DNA of 64,000 nucleotides from Shewanella pneumatophori (GCF_023283895.1 NZ_JAKILB010000001.1:434001-498000), one strand, 5' to 3'. Shown: positions 46,924 to 56,796, counted from the stretch's first letter. Numbers and translations are program-made. The notes: generated by a model not told the origin, from the sequence alone.

Positions 46924-47484
46924 ATGAAAACTGCTCATGAACTCCGTCCTGGTAACGTGATCATGTTAGATGGCAGCCCATGGGTTGTTCAAAAAACTGA
47001 AACAACTCGTTCTGGCCGTAACGCTGCTATCGTTAAATTAAAGCTTAAGCACGTTCTACAAGATTCTACTACTGAAAGCACCTTCAAAGGTGAAGACAAG
47101 ATGGAAGATATCATTCTAGAGCGTCTAGACTGTACTTACTCTTACTTTGCTGATCCTATGTATGTATTCATGGATGCTGAATACAACCAGTACGACGTTG
47201 AAGCTGAAAACCTAGGTGATGCTGCAGCATACATCGTTGACGGTATGGAAGAGAACTGCCAAGTAACTTTCTACGAAGGTAAAGCAATCTCTGTTGAACT
47301 ACCAACTTCAGTAGTACGTGAAGTAACTTACACTGAGCCTTCAGCTCGTGGCGATACTTCAGGTAAAGTAATGAAGCCAGCGACTATCACTGGTGGCGGT
47401 ACATTAAGTGTTGCTGATTTCGTTAAGACTGGCGACATGATTGAAATTGACACTCGTACTAACGAGTTCAAAAAGCGCGTTTAA
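46924..47484 (+). CDS. efp: Elongation factor P, arginine-rhamnosylated type
   Basis: A 186-residue factor that frees ribosomes stalled at proline runs. Three beta domains are present. The modified loop reads TRSGRNAAI with arginine at position 32 instead of the lysine found in E. coli, which marks the EarP-dependent class. The C-terminal end is [23 protein letters not shown] precedes the ATG. No EpmA/EpmB gene is nearby, as expected. Confidence 0.98.
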   Translation: MKTAHELRPGNVIMLDGSPWVVQKTETTRSGRNAAIVKLKLKHVLQDSTTESTFKGEDKMEDIILERLDCTYSYFADPMYVFMDAEYNQYDVEAENLGDAAAYIVDGMEENCQVTFYEGKAISVELPTSVVREVTYTEPSARGDTSGKVMKPATITGGGTLSVADFVKTGDMIEIDTRTNEFKKRV

Positions 47485-47501
47485 TCTTAACCACGCTTAT
47501 T

Positions 47502-47527
47502 AAAAGCCAGCATTTGCTGGCTTTTTT
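47502..47527 (+). terminator. Intrinsic terminator after efp
   Basis: AGCCAGCA (47505-47512), TT, TGCTGGCT (47515-47522), then a T-run to 47527. Confidence 0.93.
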
Positions 47528-47836
47528 GCATTTAAAATTCATGTCTATAATTTAGCCATTTAATACCAGCTAAGGCGATATTTTTAAAATGCTAAATTAG
47601 GCTTTATATTGCGGCTTGTTGTAACTTTGCCACCACTCACACTGCAAAAAACCGCCAAAACAGCATAAAACACTTTTCGATTAAGTATTAAAGCCAGCAA
47701 ATAAGATCATATTCTTTTTTAACCCATCAAATTAGGCATTTAATCCTTTATTTGTTGTTTGATTTTAGCTATTGTGCCAGCAACTAAGCCAAATAAGTAT
47801 TTGGCTCATATTTATAGAAGCATTTTCGAGGTGTAG
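47528..47836. other. 309-bp spacer before alaA
   Basis: AT-rich with no supported gene. It must contain the alaA promoter, but no element stands out. Confidence 0.5.
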
Positions 47837-49051
47837 ATGCGCCCAATTATCAAATCCAATAAACTAGATTCTGTGTGTTATGACATTCGCGGTCCGGTGC
47901 ATAAAGAAGCCCGTCGACTAGAAGACGAAGGTCACCGTATTCTAAAGCTGAACATAGGCAACCCTGCCCCATTTGGATTTGAGGCCCCAGAAGAGATCGT
48001 ACGTGATGTGATCTTGAATCTACCAAGTGCGCAAGGCTACTGTGAATCTAAAGGCCTATTCTCTGCTCGTAAAGCGATTGTACAGCACTATCAATCTCAA
48101 GGTATTTTCGGTGTTGATATCGAGGATATCTACATAGGTAATGGTGTATCTGAGCTGATTGTAATGGCTATGCAAGGCCTACTAAACAGCGGCGATGAAA
48201 TTTTAGTGCCTTCGCCAGATTATCCACTTTGGACAGCAGCTGTGCATCTATCAGGGGGTAAAGCACAGCATTACCGCTGTGATGAAGAGTCTGACTGGTT
48301 CCCAGATCTTGAAGATATCAAGAGCAAAATCACCCCAAGAACCCGCGGTATTGTGTTAATTAACCCAAATAACCCTACTGGCGCAGTCTATTCAAAAGAA
48401 TTGATCTTGGAAGTAATTGAGCTATGTCGTCAAAACGATATGATTTTATTTGCCGATGAGATCTACGACAAGATTTTATACGATGAAGCAGTACATATTC
48501 CTGCTGCTAGCTTATCTGACGATATCTTAACCGTTACCTTTAATGGTCTGTCAAAAGTGTATCGCGCAGCAGGCTTCCGTGTAGGTTGGATGATGCTTAC
48601 TGGTAACAAGAAAGCAGCTAAAAGCTACGTTGAAGGCTTAGATATGCTGGCCTCTATGCGCCTGTGTGCAAACGTACCAAGTCAGCACGCAATTCAAACA
48701 GCTTTAGGTGGTTATCAGAGCATTCAAGAATTAGTTCAGCCAGGCGGCCGTTTACGCGTTCAGCGTGATGCTTGTGTGGATATGCTTAACTCGATCCCTG
48801 GCGTTAGCGTCAAAACACCAAAAGGCGCGTTATATGCGTTTGCTAAACTTGATCAAAAGAAATTTAACCTTCGAGATGATGAGCGTTTAGTTCTGGATTT
48901 ACTAAAAGACCGTAAGATCCTCTTAGTTCAAGGCTCAGCCTTTAACTATCCAGAGCCGGATCATGTACGGGTAGTATTCCTACCATACAAAGAAGAGTTA
49001 ACCAAAGCACTATCAGAATTTGGTGACTTCTTAGGTAACTACAAGCAATAA
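47837..49051 (+). CDS. alaA: Glutamate-pyruvate (alanine) aminotransferase AlaA
   Basis: A 404-residue PLP class I aminotransferase that makes alanine from pyruvate and glutamate; E. coli AlaA is 405. Motifs: NIGNPAPFGFEAP, NPNNPTGAVYS (about residues 175-185), FADEIYDKILYD, and the Schiff-base lysine in FNGLSKVYRAAGFRVGW (about 240). The E. coli yfbQ-yfbR order is kept. Confidence 0.95.
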   Translation: MRPIIKSNKLDSVCYDIRGPVHKEARRLEDEGHRILKLNIGNPAPFGFEAPEEIVRDVILNLPSAQGYCESKGLFSARKAIVQHYQSQGIFGVDIEDIYIGNGVSELIVMAMQGLLNSGDEILVPSPDYPLWTAAVHLSGGKAQHYRCDEESDWFPDLEDIKSKITPRTRGIVLINPNNPTGAVYSKELILEVIELCRQNDMILFADEIYDKILYDEAVHIPAASLSDDILTVTFNGLSKVYRAAGFRVGWMMLTGNKKAAKSYVEGLDMLASMRLCANVPSQHAIQTALGGYQSIQELVQPGGRLRVQRDACVDMLNSIPGVSVKTPKGALYAFAKLDQKKFNLRDDERLVLDLLKDRKILLVQGSAFNYPEPDHVRVVFLPYKEELTKALSEFGDFLGNYKQ

Positions 49052-49111
49052 CTGTAGCCTTACAAAACCTTGCTAAAAGATAATTAATCTATTTATCAAT
49101 GTTTAACAATT

Positions 49112-49137
49112 AAAAACGACCTTAGGGTCGTTTTTTT
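49112..49137 (+). terminator. Intrinsic terminator after alaA
   Basis: ACGACC (49116-49121), loop TTAG, GGTCGT (49126-49131), flanked by A and T runs. Confidence 0.92.
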
Positions 49138-49195
49138 ATATATTAACTATGCTAGTCTCAAGGAGTCATCGTCAGTGCTAGATTAAAGGAAGATT

Positions 49196-49783
49196 ATGAG
49201 TCATTTATTTGCCCACTTAGCTAGAATGAAATTAATTCAACGCTGGCCACTCATGTATAATGTAAGAACTGAAAATGTACAAGAACACTCCTTGCAAGTC
49301 GCTATGGTCGCGCACTCACTGGCAATTATTAGCAACAAAATATTTGATGGCAACTACGACCCATACCAAGCGGCAACCATTGCCATATTTCATGACGCCA
49401 GTGAAATTTTAACAGGTGATCTCCCCACTCCAGTAAAGTACTTCAATAAAGAAATCGAAGCCGAATACAAAAAGATTGAAGCCATCGCCGAGCAGCGTTT
49501 GCTGGAAATGGTGCCCGATGAATTTAAACAAGATTACCAAGCACTGTTAACCAGTGAACACGCGGACCCGGAATACAAAGCGTTAGTAAAATCAGCAGAC
49601 ACGCTTTGTGCATACCTTAAATGTTTAGAAGAAAAACGTGCTGGCAATAGCGAGTTCAGCACGGCTCAAAAACGTCTAGAACAACGCCTTAAAGGCGATA
49701 CAAACCCAGCGGTCAGCTATTTTATTGAACACTTTATTCCCAGCTTTACCCTAGATTTAGACGATATCAATAAATTGCTTTAA
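49196..49783 (+). CDS. yfbR: 5'-deoxynucleotidase YfbR
   Basis: A 195-residue HD-domain phosphatase that removes phosphate from dNMPs. Metal ligands are in EHSLQVA (H32 region) and FHDASEIL (HD, about 68-69), with a further Asp at about 137 in KSADTL. Catalysis needs a divalent metal. It starts behind AAAGGAAG and ends 17 bases before dgt, so both nucleotide-lowering enzymes seem to be in one operon. Confidence 0.94.
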   Translation: MSHLFAHLARMKLIQRWPLMYNVRTENVQEHSLQVAMVAHSLAIISNKIFDGNYDPYQAATIAIFHDASEILTGDLPTPVKYFNKEIEAEYKKIEAIAEQRLLEMVPDEFKQDYQALLTSEHADPEYKALVKSADTLCAYLKCLEEKRAGNSEFSTAQKRLEQRLKGDTNPAVSYFIEHFIPSFTLDLDDINKLL

Positions 49784-49800
49784 TGCCTTGAGGAAACTGC

Positions 49801-51135
49801 ATGACAGATCCAGTATGGAATGAGCGACGCTTAGGCGAAGACAAGCAAAGACGTAATGATCACCGCAGCCCGTTTCAGCGCGACCGTGCTCGTATTCTGC
49901 ACTCGGCTGCTTTTCGTCGATTACAGGCTAAAACGCAAGTGCTAGGCGTAGGCATGAATGATTTTTATCGCACCCGCCTCACCCACTCTTTAGAAGTATC
50001 ACAAATTGGCACAGGTATTTGCGCGCAGCTTAAACAAAAACAGCCACAATATGATCCACTGCTCGACTCAATGAGCCTGATTGAATCTCTGTGTCTGGCG
50101 CATGATATCGGCCACCCGCCATTTGGCCATGGCGGTGAAGTGGCACTCAATTACATGATGCGTGAACACGGCGGATTTGAAGGCAATGGGCAAACGTTTC
50201 GAATACTTACCGGTTTAGAGCCCTACACTGAACATTTTGGTATGAACCTATGTCGGCGAACTTTACTTGGGATCTTAAAGTACCCTGCGCCGTACAGCCA
50301 ACTTTGTAGTACGGACAAACACACCAAAGTTGAAAAGTTCAGGCAATTAAAACCCGCTGACTGGACGCCAGTTAAAGGTATTTTCGATGATGATTTAGCC
50401 ATACTTGACTGGGTGCTTGAGCCTTTGTCTCAATCAGATAAAGCGCTATTTCTATCCAGTTATGCCCCAAACAACAGCAAACATAAGCGTACTCGTTTTA
50501 AATCGTTAGATTGCTCAATTATGGAGCTAGCTGACGATATCGCTTACGCTGTACACGATTTAGAAGATGCCATAGTAATGGGGATAGTAAATGAATCACA
50601 GTGGCGCAGTGATGTTACTCTGGCCCTAGCTGATACCAACGACGAGTGGATAAAACATGAGTTTGCTACCATAAGCCAGCGATTGTTCTCGGTTAAACAT
50701 CATGAACGTAAAGATGCTATTGGCACTTTAGTTAACGGCTTCGTCACCGCAATATCTATTCAGCAAGTCGATGGCTTTGAAGAACCTCTTCTTAAATACA
50801 ACGCAGCATTAGAACCTGCTTTTGACCATGCGCTTAGCGTGTTAAAGCAGTTTGTGTTTAAGTATGTGATCCGCAAACCAGAGATCCAAATGCTGGAATA
50901 CAAAGGCCAACAGATTGTCATGGAGCTATTTGAAGCTTTTATTTCTGATCCTGAGCGACTCCTGCCACTCAATACTCAAGAGCGTTGGCTAGCAACAGAG
51001 GCTAAACAAGGTAACAGCCACCGCGTTATTGCTGACTATATTTCCGGCATGACAGATGAGTTTGCCGCTAAGTTGCATCAACACCTATTTAGCGCAAAAT
51101 CGGGGTCAATGATGGAGCTTAGTAGTGAGTTTTAG
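49801..51135 (+). CDS. dgt: Deoxyguanosinetriphosphate triphosphohydrolase-like protein
   Basis: A 444-residue HD-domain enzyme of the Dgt-like type 2 family, which splits dNTPs to deoxynucleoside and triphosphate. Metal-site motifs are [12 protein letters not shown] (about 60-71), [15 protein letters not shown] (about 99-113) and [17 protein letters not shown] (about 240-256). It differs from E. coli Dgt in length. It follows yfbR closely. Confidence 0.92.
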   Translation: MTDPVWNERRLGEDKQRRNDHRSPFQRDRARILHSAAFRRLQAKTQVLGVGMNDFYRTRLTHSLEVSQIGTGICAQLKQKQPQYDPLLDSMSLIESLCLAHDIGHPPFGHGGEVALNYMMREHGGFEGNGQTFRILTGLEPYTEHFGMNLCRRTLLGILKYPAPYSQLCSTDKHTKVEKFRQLKPADWTPVKGIFDDDLAILDWVLEPLSQSDKALFLSSYAPNNSKHKRTRFKSLDCSIMELADDIAYAVHDLEDAIVMGIVNESQWRSDVTLALADTNDEWIKHEFATISQRLFSVKHHERKDAIGTLVNGFVTAISIQQVDGFEEPLLKYNAALEPAFDHALSVLKQFVFKYVIRKPEIQMLEYKGQQIVMELFEAFISDPERLLPLNTQERWLATEAKQGNSHRVIADYISGMTDEFAAKLHQHLFSAKSGSMMELSSEF

Positions 51136-51171
51136 TGAATCAAATTAATGTGGTAGTTTCACGTAAATAGC

Positions 51172-51197
51172 AAAAAGGCACTCAATGAGTGCCTTTA
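51172..51197. terminator. Bidirectional terminator, dgt and the MarC-family gene
   Basis: AAAGGCACTC (51174-51183), AAT, GAGTGCCTTT (51187-51196). The T-run is better on the reverse strand. Confidence 0.85.
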
Positions 51198-51218
51198 TCA
51201 TTTTACAGCTATGTCTTA

Positions 51219-51842
51219 TCAGCCTGGAAAAAATCCTTTCACACCAGCGGCAATAACTTCGATACCGATAGATAGCATTAATAGACCCATTAGACGGGTA
51301 ATAACGTTAATTCCTGTGTTACCGAGGATTTTAAAGATAATTGGCGCCATTCTAAACAGAGTAAAACTAAGTAAGCCAAATAGAATCACAGTGATAGACA
51401 TACCAATAAGGTTTTCTAGACTGTTGTGCTCAGCAGCCGATACGATAACTGAACTAATTGCACCTGGGCCTGCCATTAACGGCAAAGCTAATGGCACAAC
51501 CGCAACAGATTCCATACCGGATGCTTCACGGTCTTCCTCTTTGTTACGCTTTACTTCACCAAGTTTACCTTGCAACATCGACATCGCGATAATTGCAATC
51601 AAGGTACCGCCCGCGATCCTAAATGCCGATAGCGAAATGCTAAACATATTTAAGATATGTTGGCCTGCAAATATCGTCACTAGCAAAATCACCACCACAG
51701 CAAAGTTAGCGACTTTGCCGGTATGGTTACGCTCAGCTTCGGTTTGGTGGCTGGTTAAGCTCACAAAAACCGGTAACAATCCAAATGGATTAATTATCGC
51801 AATTAAGCCAAGAAAAAATTTAACGTAGAGTGTTAAATCCAA
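51219..51842 (-). CDS. MarC/YchE family membrane protein
   Basis: A 207-residue integral membrane protein with six hydrophobic segments. Family marks are AIINPFGLLPVF (about residues 15-26) and PLALPLMAGPGAISSVIV (about 117-134), the two related halves of the MarC (UPF0056) fold. Relatives are labelled NAAT transporters, but their substrate is uncertain and MarC itself is not a proven drug pump. It is divergent from adhE, the same pairing as ychE-adhE in E. coli. Confidence 0.9.
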   Translation of the reverse strand: MDLTLYVKFFLGLIAIINPFGLLPVFVSLTSHQTEAERNHTGKVANFAVVVILLVTIFAGQHILNMFSISLSAFRIAGGTLIAIIAMSMLQGKLGEVKRNKEEDREASGMESVAVVPLALPLMAGPGAISSVIVSAAEHNSLENLIGMSITVILFGLLSFTLFRMAPIIFKILGNTGINVITRLMGLLMLSIGIEVIAAGVKGFFPG

Positions 51843-52128
51843 CGTCTTACCCTCAACGCGCCCAAGGCGTTATGTGTTCATAAAAAATGTGGCGCTACTC
51901 TAACTCATGACTCTTAAAACCAAAAATGAGATTTTCTATCCTAAATCACAACTTTGAATAATAGTTATCAATTTACAATTCAATCACTGTCTTTAAATCA
52001 CAACATCTTGTCGCCATTATGGTTATAAAATTACAAAAAGCAGGCAAAATGGGCTTTTCATCACAGATTAAAGGCGCTATTACGTGTAATTTTTCTTCAT
52101 AGGTAGAATTTTAGAGCACCAGAGAATG
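51843..52128 (+). promoter_or_regulatory. adhE upstream region and leader
   Basis: No long gene. It must hold promoters for both divergent genes. A 27-codon frame lies at 52019-52102 (start MVIKLQKAG; no ribosome site, though an internal ATG at 52049 follows CAGG). Half-sites TTGA and TCAA near 51955-51975 are too far apart for an FNR box. Confidence 0.4.
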
Positions 52129-52159
52129 TTTAGCCAAATTAGCTTTGGCTAAATTTTTT
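52129..52159 (+). terminator. Intrinsic-terminator hairpin in the adhE leader (attenuator candidate)
   Basis: TTTAGCCAAA (52129-52138), loop TTAGC, TTTGGCTAAA (52144-52153), then TTTTTT (52154-52159). The ribosome site AGGA follows at once, and the adhE ATG is 13 bases after the T-run. RNA polymerase must read through this to express adhE. Confidence 0.8.
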
Positions 52160-52172
52160 CAGGATTGCGACT

Positions 52173-54788
52173 ATGACAATAACCAATGAGCAACAACTCA
52201 ATCTATTAGTTGAACGAGTAAAAACCGCGCAACAGATATTTGCTAACTACTCTCAGCAAGAAGTCGATAAAATCTTTCGAGCTGCCGCGCTTGCTGCGGC
52301 TGACGCGCGGATCTCACTCGCCAAAATGGCTGCAAATGAAACCCAAATGGGCGTAATTGAAGATAAGGTCATTAAAAATCATTTTGCATCTGAGTATATT
52401 TACAATAAATACAAAGACGAAAAAACCTGTGGCATCTTATCTGAAGATCCCACATTCGGAACTATCACTATCGCCGAACCTGTCGGTATTATCTGTGGCA
52501 TAGTGCCAACGACAAACCCAACCTCAACCGCAATATTTAAAGCACTTATCAGCCTTAAAACCCGCAACGGAATTATTTTCTCGCCTCATCCACGGGCTAA
52601 GCAATCAACCACCACAGCCGCTCGAATCGTGTTAGAAGCCGCTATTGCAGCCGGTGCCCCTAAAGATATTATTGGCTGGATTGATGAGCCATCCGTTGCG
52701 CTATCTAATCAGTTAATGACCCATGAGGACATTAACCTCATATTAGCAACAGGTGGCCCCGGCATGGTCAAAGCCGCCTATTCATCAGGTAAACCAGCAA
52801 TTGGTGTCGGTGCTGGAAACACGCCGATAGTCATTGATGAAACGGCAGATATTAAGCGCGCTGTCAGTTCAATTTTGATGTCGAAGACATTCGATAATGG
52901 CGTAGTCTGCGCTTCAGAGCAGGCTGTGGTTGTTATTGATTCGGTTTATGACGAAGTTAAGCAGCGTTTTGCCAGTCACGGCGGCTATCTTTTAAGCCCT
53001 GCTGAAACCCAAGCTATGCAATCGGTTATTCTAAAGAATGGCGGACTAAATGCAGACATCGTCGGCCAAAGTGCTGCTAAAATCGCTGAAATGGCTGGAA
53101 TTCAAGTGCATAAGTCAACTAAGGTATTAATAGGTGAAGTCACAGATATTGATAACGCTGAGGCCTTTGCTCACGAAAAATTATCGCCGCTACTCGCCAT
53201 GTACCGCGCAGCAAACTTTGAAGATGCACTGAACAAAGCCGATGCACTGGTGAAATTAGGCGGCATAGGCCACACATCAGGGCTTTATACCGATCAAGAT
53301 ACCCAAAACGAGCGTATTAACGCGTTTGGCTTTAGGATGAAAACCGCCAGAATTTTAATCAATACCCCTGCATCCCAAGGCGGTATTGGCGATCTTTATA
53401 ATTTTAAACTGGCGCCATCGCTCACTCTAGGCTGCGGCTCTTGGGGCGGCAACTCAATTTCAGAAAATGTTGGACCAAGTCATTTATTAAACAAAAAGAT
53501 GGTCGCTAAAAGGGCTGAAAATATGTTGTGGCACAAACTCCCCTCTTCTATTTATTTCCGCCGTGGTAGTTTGCCAATCGCATTAGAAGAGCTTAGCGAT
53601 AAGAAGCGGGCGTTAATCGTTACCGACAAATACTTGTTCAACAACGGCTACTGCGATGAAACTATCAAAATCCTCAAAGGCTTAGGCCTTGAAACTGAAA
53701 TCTTCTATGACGTAGAAGCCGACCCAACCATGCAGATTGTTAAGCAAGGCGCCAAAGTAGCCCAAAGCTTCCAGCCTGATGTGATTATTGCCCTCGGTGG
53801 TGGTTCACCAATGGATGCGGCTAAAATCATTTGGGTAATGTACGAGCATCCGGACGTTGATTTTGCCGACTTAGCACTGCGCTTTATGGATATCACTAAA
53901 CGAATTTATAAGTTCCCAAAACTTGGGCGCAAAGCCAAGATGGTAGCCATCCCCACAACTTCAGGTACGGGTTCTGAAGTCACTCCCTTTGCCGTAGTAA
54001 CTGATGAGCAAACAGGGATGAAATACCCAATTGCCGATTACGAGCTAACGCCTAATATGGCGATTGTTGACCCAAATCTTGTCATGGATATCCCAAAGTC
54101 ACTTACCGCTTTTGGTGGTATCGATGCCATTACCCATGCGTTAGAGGCGTATGTCAGTGTAATGGCAAATGAATATAGCGATGGCCAAGCATTGCAGGCA
54201 CTAGACTTATTATTTAAGCATTTGCCAGATGCATACACCCATGGTGCTAATGCGCCGGTTGCCCGTGAAAAAGTGCATAACGGTGCCACCATTGCGGGAA
54301 TAGCCTTTGCCAATGCGTTCTTAGGTATTTGTCACTCTATGGCGCATAAACTTGGGGCGGAGTTCCATTTAGCCCATGGTTTAGCAAATGCATTACTGAT
54401 CAGCAATGTCATTCGCTTTAATGCTACAGACATGCCAACCAAACAAGCAGCATTTAGCCAATATGATAGACCGAAAGCACTTTGCCGTTACGCAAAGATT
54501 GCAGAATACTTAAAACTGGAACACGCCACAGGCGAAGGCATTAGTGATGAAGAAAAAGTCGAAGCGCTCATTAAAAAAATTGATGAGCTCAAGGAGACGA
54601 TTGGCATTCCATGCTCAATCCAAGCAGCAGGAGTTAACGAAGCCGATTTCCTCGCAAAACTCGACGAATTAGCCGAAGACGCTTTTGACGACCAATGTAC
54701 CGGTGCAAATCCACGTTATCCACTGATCGCCGAGCTTAAGCAAGTATTGTTAGCCAGTTATTATGGAAACGACTACAGCGATGAGTAG
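52173..54788 (+). CDS. adhE: Bifunctional acetaldehyde-CoA/alcohol dehydrogenase
   Basis: An 871-residue fusion used in fermentation: acetyl-CoA to acetaldehyde to ethanol with NADH. The N-terminal ALDH half (about 1-440) has TGGPGMVKAAYSSGKPAIGV and the catalytic Cys in DNGVVCASEQ (about 245). The C-terminal iron alcohol dehydrogenase half (about 450-865) has GGGSPMDAAK and the iron site HSMAHKLGAEFHLAHG. AdhE forms spirosome filaments. It stands behind a terminator-like leader hairpin and next to a MarC-family gene as in E. coli. Confidence 0.97.
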   Translation: MTITNEQQLNLLVERVKTAQQIFANYSQQEVDKIFRAAALAAADARISLAKMAANETQMGVIEDKVIKNHFASEYIYNKYKDEKTCGILSEDPTFGTITIAEPVGIICGIVPTTNPTSTAIFKALISLKTRNGIIFSPHPRAKQSTTTAARIVLEAAIAAGAPKDIIGWIDEPSVALSNQLMTHEDINLILATGGPGMVKAAYSSGKPAIGVGAGNTPIVIDETADIKRAVSSILMSKTFDNGVVCASEQAVVVIDSVYDEVKQRFASHGGYLLSPAETQAMQSVILKNGGLNADIVGQSAAKIAEMAGIQVHKSTKVLIGEVTDIDNAEAFAHEKLSPLLAMYRAANFEDALNKADALVKLGGIGHTSGLYTDQDTQNERINAFGFRMKTARILINTPASQGGIGDLYNFKLAPSLTLGCGSWGGNSISENVGPSHLLNKKMVAKRAENMLWHKLPSSIYFRRGSLPIALEELSDKKRALIVTDKYLFNNGYCDETIKILKGLGLETEIFYDVEADPTMQIVKQGAKVAQSFQPDVIIALGGGSPMDAAKIIWVMYEHPDVDFADLALRFMDITKRIYKFPKLGRKAKMVAIPTTSGTGSEVTPFAVVTDEQTGMKYPIADYELTPNMAIVDPNLVMDIPKSLTAFGGIDAITHALEAYVSVMANEYSDGQALQALDLLFKHLPDAYTHGANAPVAREKVHNGATIAGIAFANAFLGICHSMAHKLGAEFHLAHGLANALLISNVIRFNATDMPTKQAAFSQYDRPKALCRYAKIAEYLKLEHATGEGISDEEKVEALIKKIDELKETIGIPCSIQAAGVNEADFLAKLDELAEDAFDDQCTGANPRYPLIAELKQVLLASYYGNDYSDE

Positions 54789-54825
54789 AACACAGCTCTG
54801 CTAAATTGCACAAGTATTAATAGAT

Positions 54826-54855
54826 AAACCTAGCCAACATTGACTAGGTTTTATC
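54826..54855 (+). terminator. Probable terminator after adhE
   Basis: AAACCTAG (54826-54833) and CTAGGTTT (54844-54851), stem extended by CAA/TTG past a mismatch, then TATCTTTTAT. Confidence 0.6.
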
Positions 54856-54905
54856 TTTTATGGCACTGGTATTGATATTAGTATTGGCATTGCTATTTTA
54901 AATTA

Positions 54906-55361
54906 TTACTGCCCCGTTTGGGCCGCAACTCGCCGATTTAATAACGACTCAATAGCCACACATAACACTCCCCCAGTTATGTAAGCGATTAAATCTAGCC
55001 AATCAAATGTTGCCCCTAAAATGGTTCCTATGACGGTCGCAGGCTCGATACCAAGTAAACTAGGCACATTAAAGTACTGGGCAAACTCAACACTAAAGGC
55101 TATTGAAAGCGTCATAACAACTAACGCTCGAATACTAAGCTTTAAAAAGCTCGCCAGTAAATAATATAACCACACAACAACCAATACATCTCCGACTATC
55201 GGCCTAATAAATGTGTCGCGAACAAAAGCAGCGATAAATATAAGAACTAGTAAAAGACTGAAGCTGATTACTGCTTTTTCTAAGCAAAACCTAAAGTAAG
55301 CCCCTCCTTTCGAGAGCTGCTTAGCATTCGATTTAGCAAGCTGCACCTTATTGACTTTCAT
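54906..55361 (-). CDS. DUF2809 family membrane protein
   Basis: A 151-residue protein from the ATG at 55361 with about four hydrophobic helices. The family signature is present: RPIVGDVLVVVWLYYLL, then SVEFAQYF, then GATFDWLDLIAYITGG near the C-terminus. This is DUF2809, related to VanZ-type membrane proteins, function unknown. It starts 14 bases inside creD, so it joins the creBCD operon as a fourth gene. Confidence 0.85.
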   Translation of the reverse strand: MKVNKVQLAKSNAKQLSKGGAYFRFCLEKAVISFSLLLVLIFIAAFVRDTFIRPIVGDVLVVVWLYYLLASFLKLSIRALVVMTLSIAFSVEFAQYFNVPSLLGIEPATVIGTILGATFDWLDLIAYITGGVLCVAIESLLNRRVAAQTGQ

Positions 55362-56745
55362 TCTCAAGCCCTACTGGAGTATCTTTAGCTACATCCGCAA
55401 CTACATCCACGTGTTCGTTACTTTTTGCATACCAGTCAACATTTCTCGTCATTACCATTAATAAGCTCAAAATCGCAAAACATAATAAACTACCCATCAG
55501 TAACGCATAACTTTCAGCTTGTAATAGTCCAAACAACAAACCATAGAGACCCATCAAGCACAAACCAAAAAGCCTTCCATGCTTAGCGTTAGCCAACATG
55601 CCACCCACATAAATACTCAACAATAGTGTTGAAGCAATAGCCGACATAATGTAAGCCCAATTAAAGCCTGTGTGCTCGCTCAGTGAGATGAGTAATAAAT
55701 AAAATAGTGCTAAAGCTAAACCAACAAAACCGTATTGTACCGGGTGCATTGGCCGAGCTTGGAACAGTTCGAGCAGGAAGAAGCTGGCAAACACCAATGT
55801 AATCACTAACAATGAATAATTAACAGCACGATGTGATTTAAGGTAATGGTCAACTGGTTCAATTAAATCAACGCCCATTTGCCGACGCTCTAACTCAGCG
55901 CAAGCCGCTTTATCTACCATGCAATGCTCGAAAAGTTGACTGATATTTGAAGAAAAATTATTACTAACCCATTGTGCGTTAAAGCCGTTATCAGAAATGT
56001 CCGACGAAATAGGTAAAAAATCACCTGTAAAACTTGGATGCGGCCATGCAGAAGCCATCGAGATGTTTGACTCTTTACCAATAGGGCTGATTTGAATCGA
56101 CTCCATACCTTGCAATAAAAAGCTAAAATCAAATTTTAATAGCTGCAATGAGGTTTTCGCCTCTTTATTATCACTAATCGCTAATAACTGCGCTAGATCA
56201 AGATTAGTATGAAACCCTTGCGCAAATTGGTTAAGCCCAGTGCCAGGCTGAACTTCAATAGTTTTGCCATCAAGTTGCATTTTATTGAGCTTGATAAGGC
56301 CTCGACTATCAGCAACCCCAACCACCATGGAAATACTGTTAATCTTTTCAGGTGCGATCGCTGTAATTCGATTTAAATCAAACGAGCCTGTTAAATGACT
56401 ATCTGCTTTATAAAGACGCGCTTGGTAGATCCCCCGGTACTTGGCATAGCTTTCAAGATCTGCATCAAAATTAAAAACCTCCGGTAAAATATACTTACGA
56501 TGCTCGCTAAAGTAGCTCTTGCCCTCATGATTAACAACTTCAGTAAAATTAACAGTAATAAAAGGTCCAATGATCCTTTGTTCACCGGTACTACTACGTG
56601 CAATTTCGCTTCGCACTTCTTCTAACCGATAAGAACGCTCTGAGATTAAATCAGTTACCATAGTCAAAGGGATCTGAAGTAACACAAACAGTAAAAGTAC
56701 AAAGCCGAATTTATTGACGACCTGATTATTAAGTATTTTTTTCAT
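55348..56745 (-). CDS. creD: Inner membrane protein CreD
   Basis: A 465-residue protein of the CreD family: one N-terminal helix (11-28), a large periplasmic domain (about 30-300), then six or so hydrophobic helices (about 308-440) with FFLLELFQARPMHPVQYGFVGLA. In E. coli creD is the main target of CreB and helps tolerate beta-lactams and colicins through the envelope. GGAG eight bases before the ATG is its ribosome site, and it lies in an inverted repeat. It has its own probable promoter after creC. Confidence 0.95.
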   Translation of the reverse strand: MKKILNNQVVNKFGFVLLLFVLLQIPLTMVTDLISERSYRLEEVRSEIARSSTGEQRIIGPFITVNFTEVVNHEGKSYFSEHRKYILPEVFNFDADLESYAKYRGIYQARLYKADSHLTGSFDLNRITAIAPEKINSISMVVGVADSRGLIKLNKMQLDGKTIEVQPGTGLNQFAQGFHTNLDLAQLLAISDNKEAKTSLQLLKFDFSFLLQGMESIQISPIGKESNISMASAWPHPSFTGDFLPISSDISDNGFNAQWVSNNFSSNISQLFEHCMVDKAACAELERRQMGVDLIEPVDHYLKSHRAVNYSLLVITLVFASFFLLELFQARPMHPVQYGFVGLALALFYLLLISLSEHTGFNWAYIMSAIASTLLLSIYVGGMLANAKHGRLFGLCLMGLYGLLFGLLQAESYALLMGSLLCFAILSLLMVMTRNVDWYAKSNEHVDVVADVAKDTPVGLENESQ

Positions 56746-56752
56746 GGATGAT

Positions 56753-56796
56753 TCTCCAATTGTTGAGATCTGAATTTTAAAATCAACAATTGGAGA
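56753..56796 (-). repeat. 14-bp inverted repeat that includes the creD ribosome site
   Basis: TCTCCAATTGTTGA (56753-56766) and TCAACAATTGGAGA (56783-56796) are exact complements over a 16-base loop. In RNA reading from creC the creD GGAG would be paired. The predicted creD start of transcription (about 56767) lies between the arms. Confidence 0.8.

Noticed and set aside
51211-51828. 205-codon frame on the + strand
   Set aside because: It is antisense to the clear MarC-family gene, low in complexity and without family motifs or a ribosome site.
51950-51980. FNR box upstream of adhE
   Set aside because: TTGA and TCAA are present but ten bases apart rather than six, so the spacing does not fit FNR.
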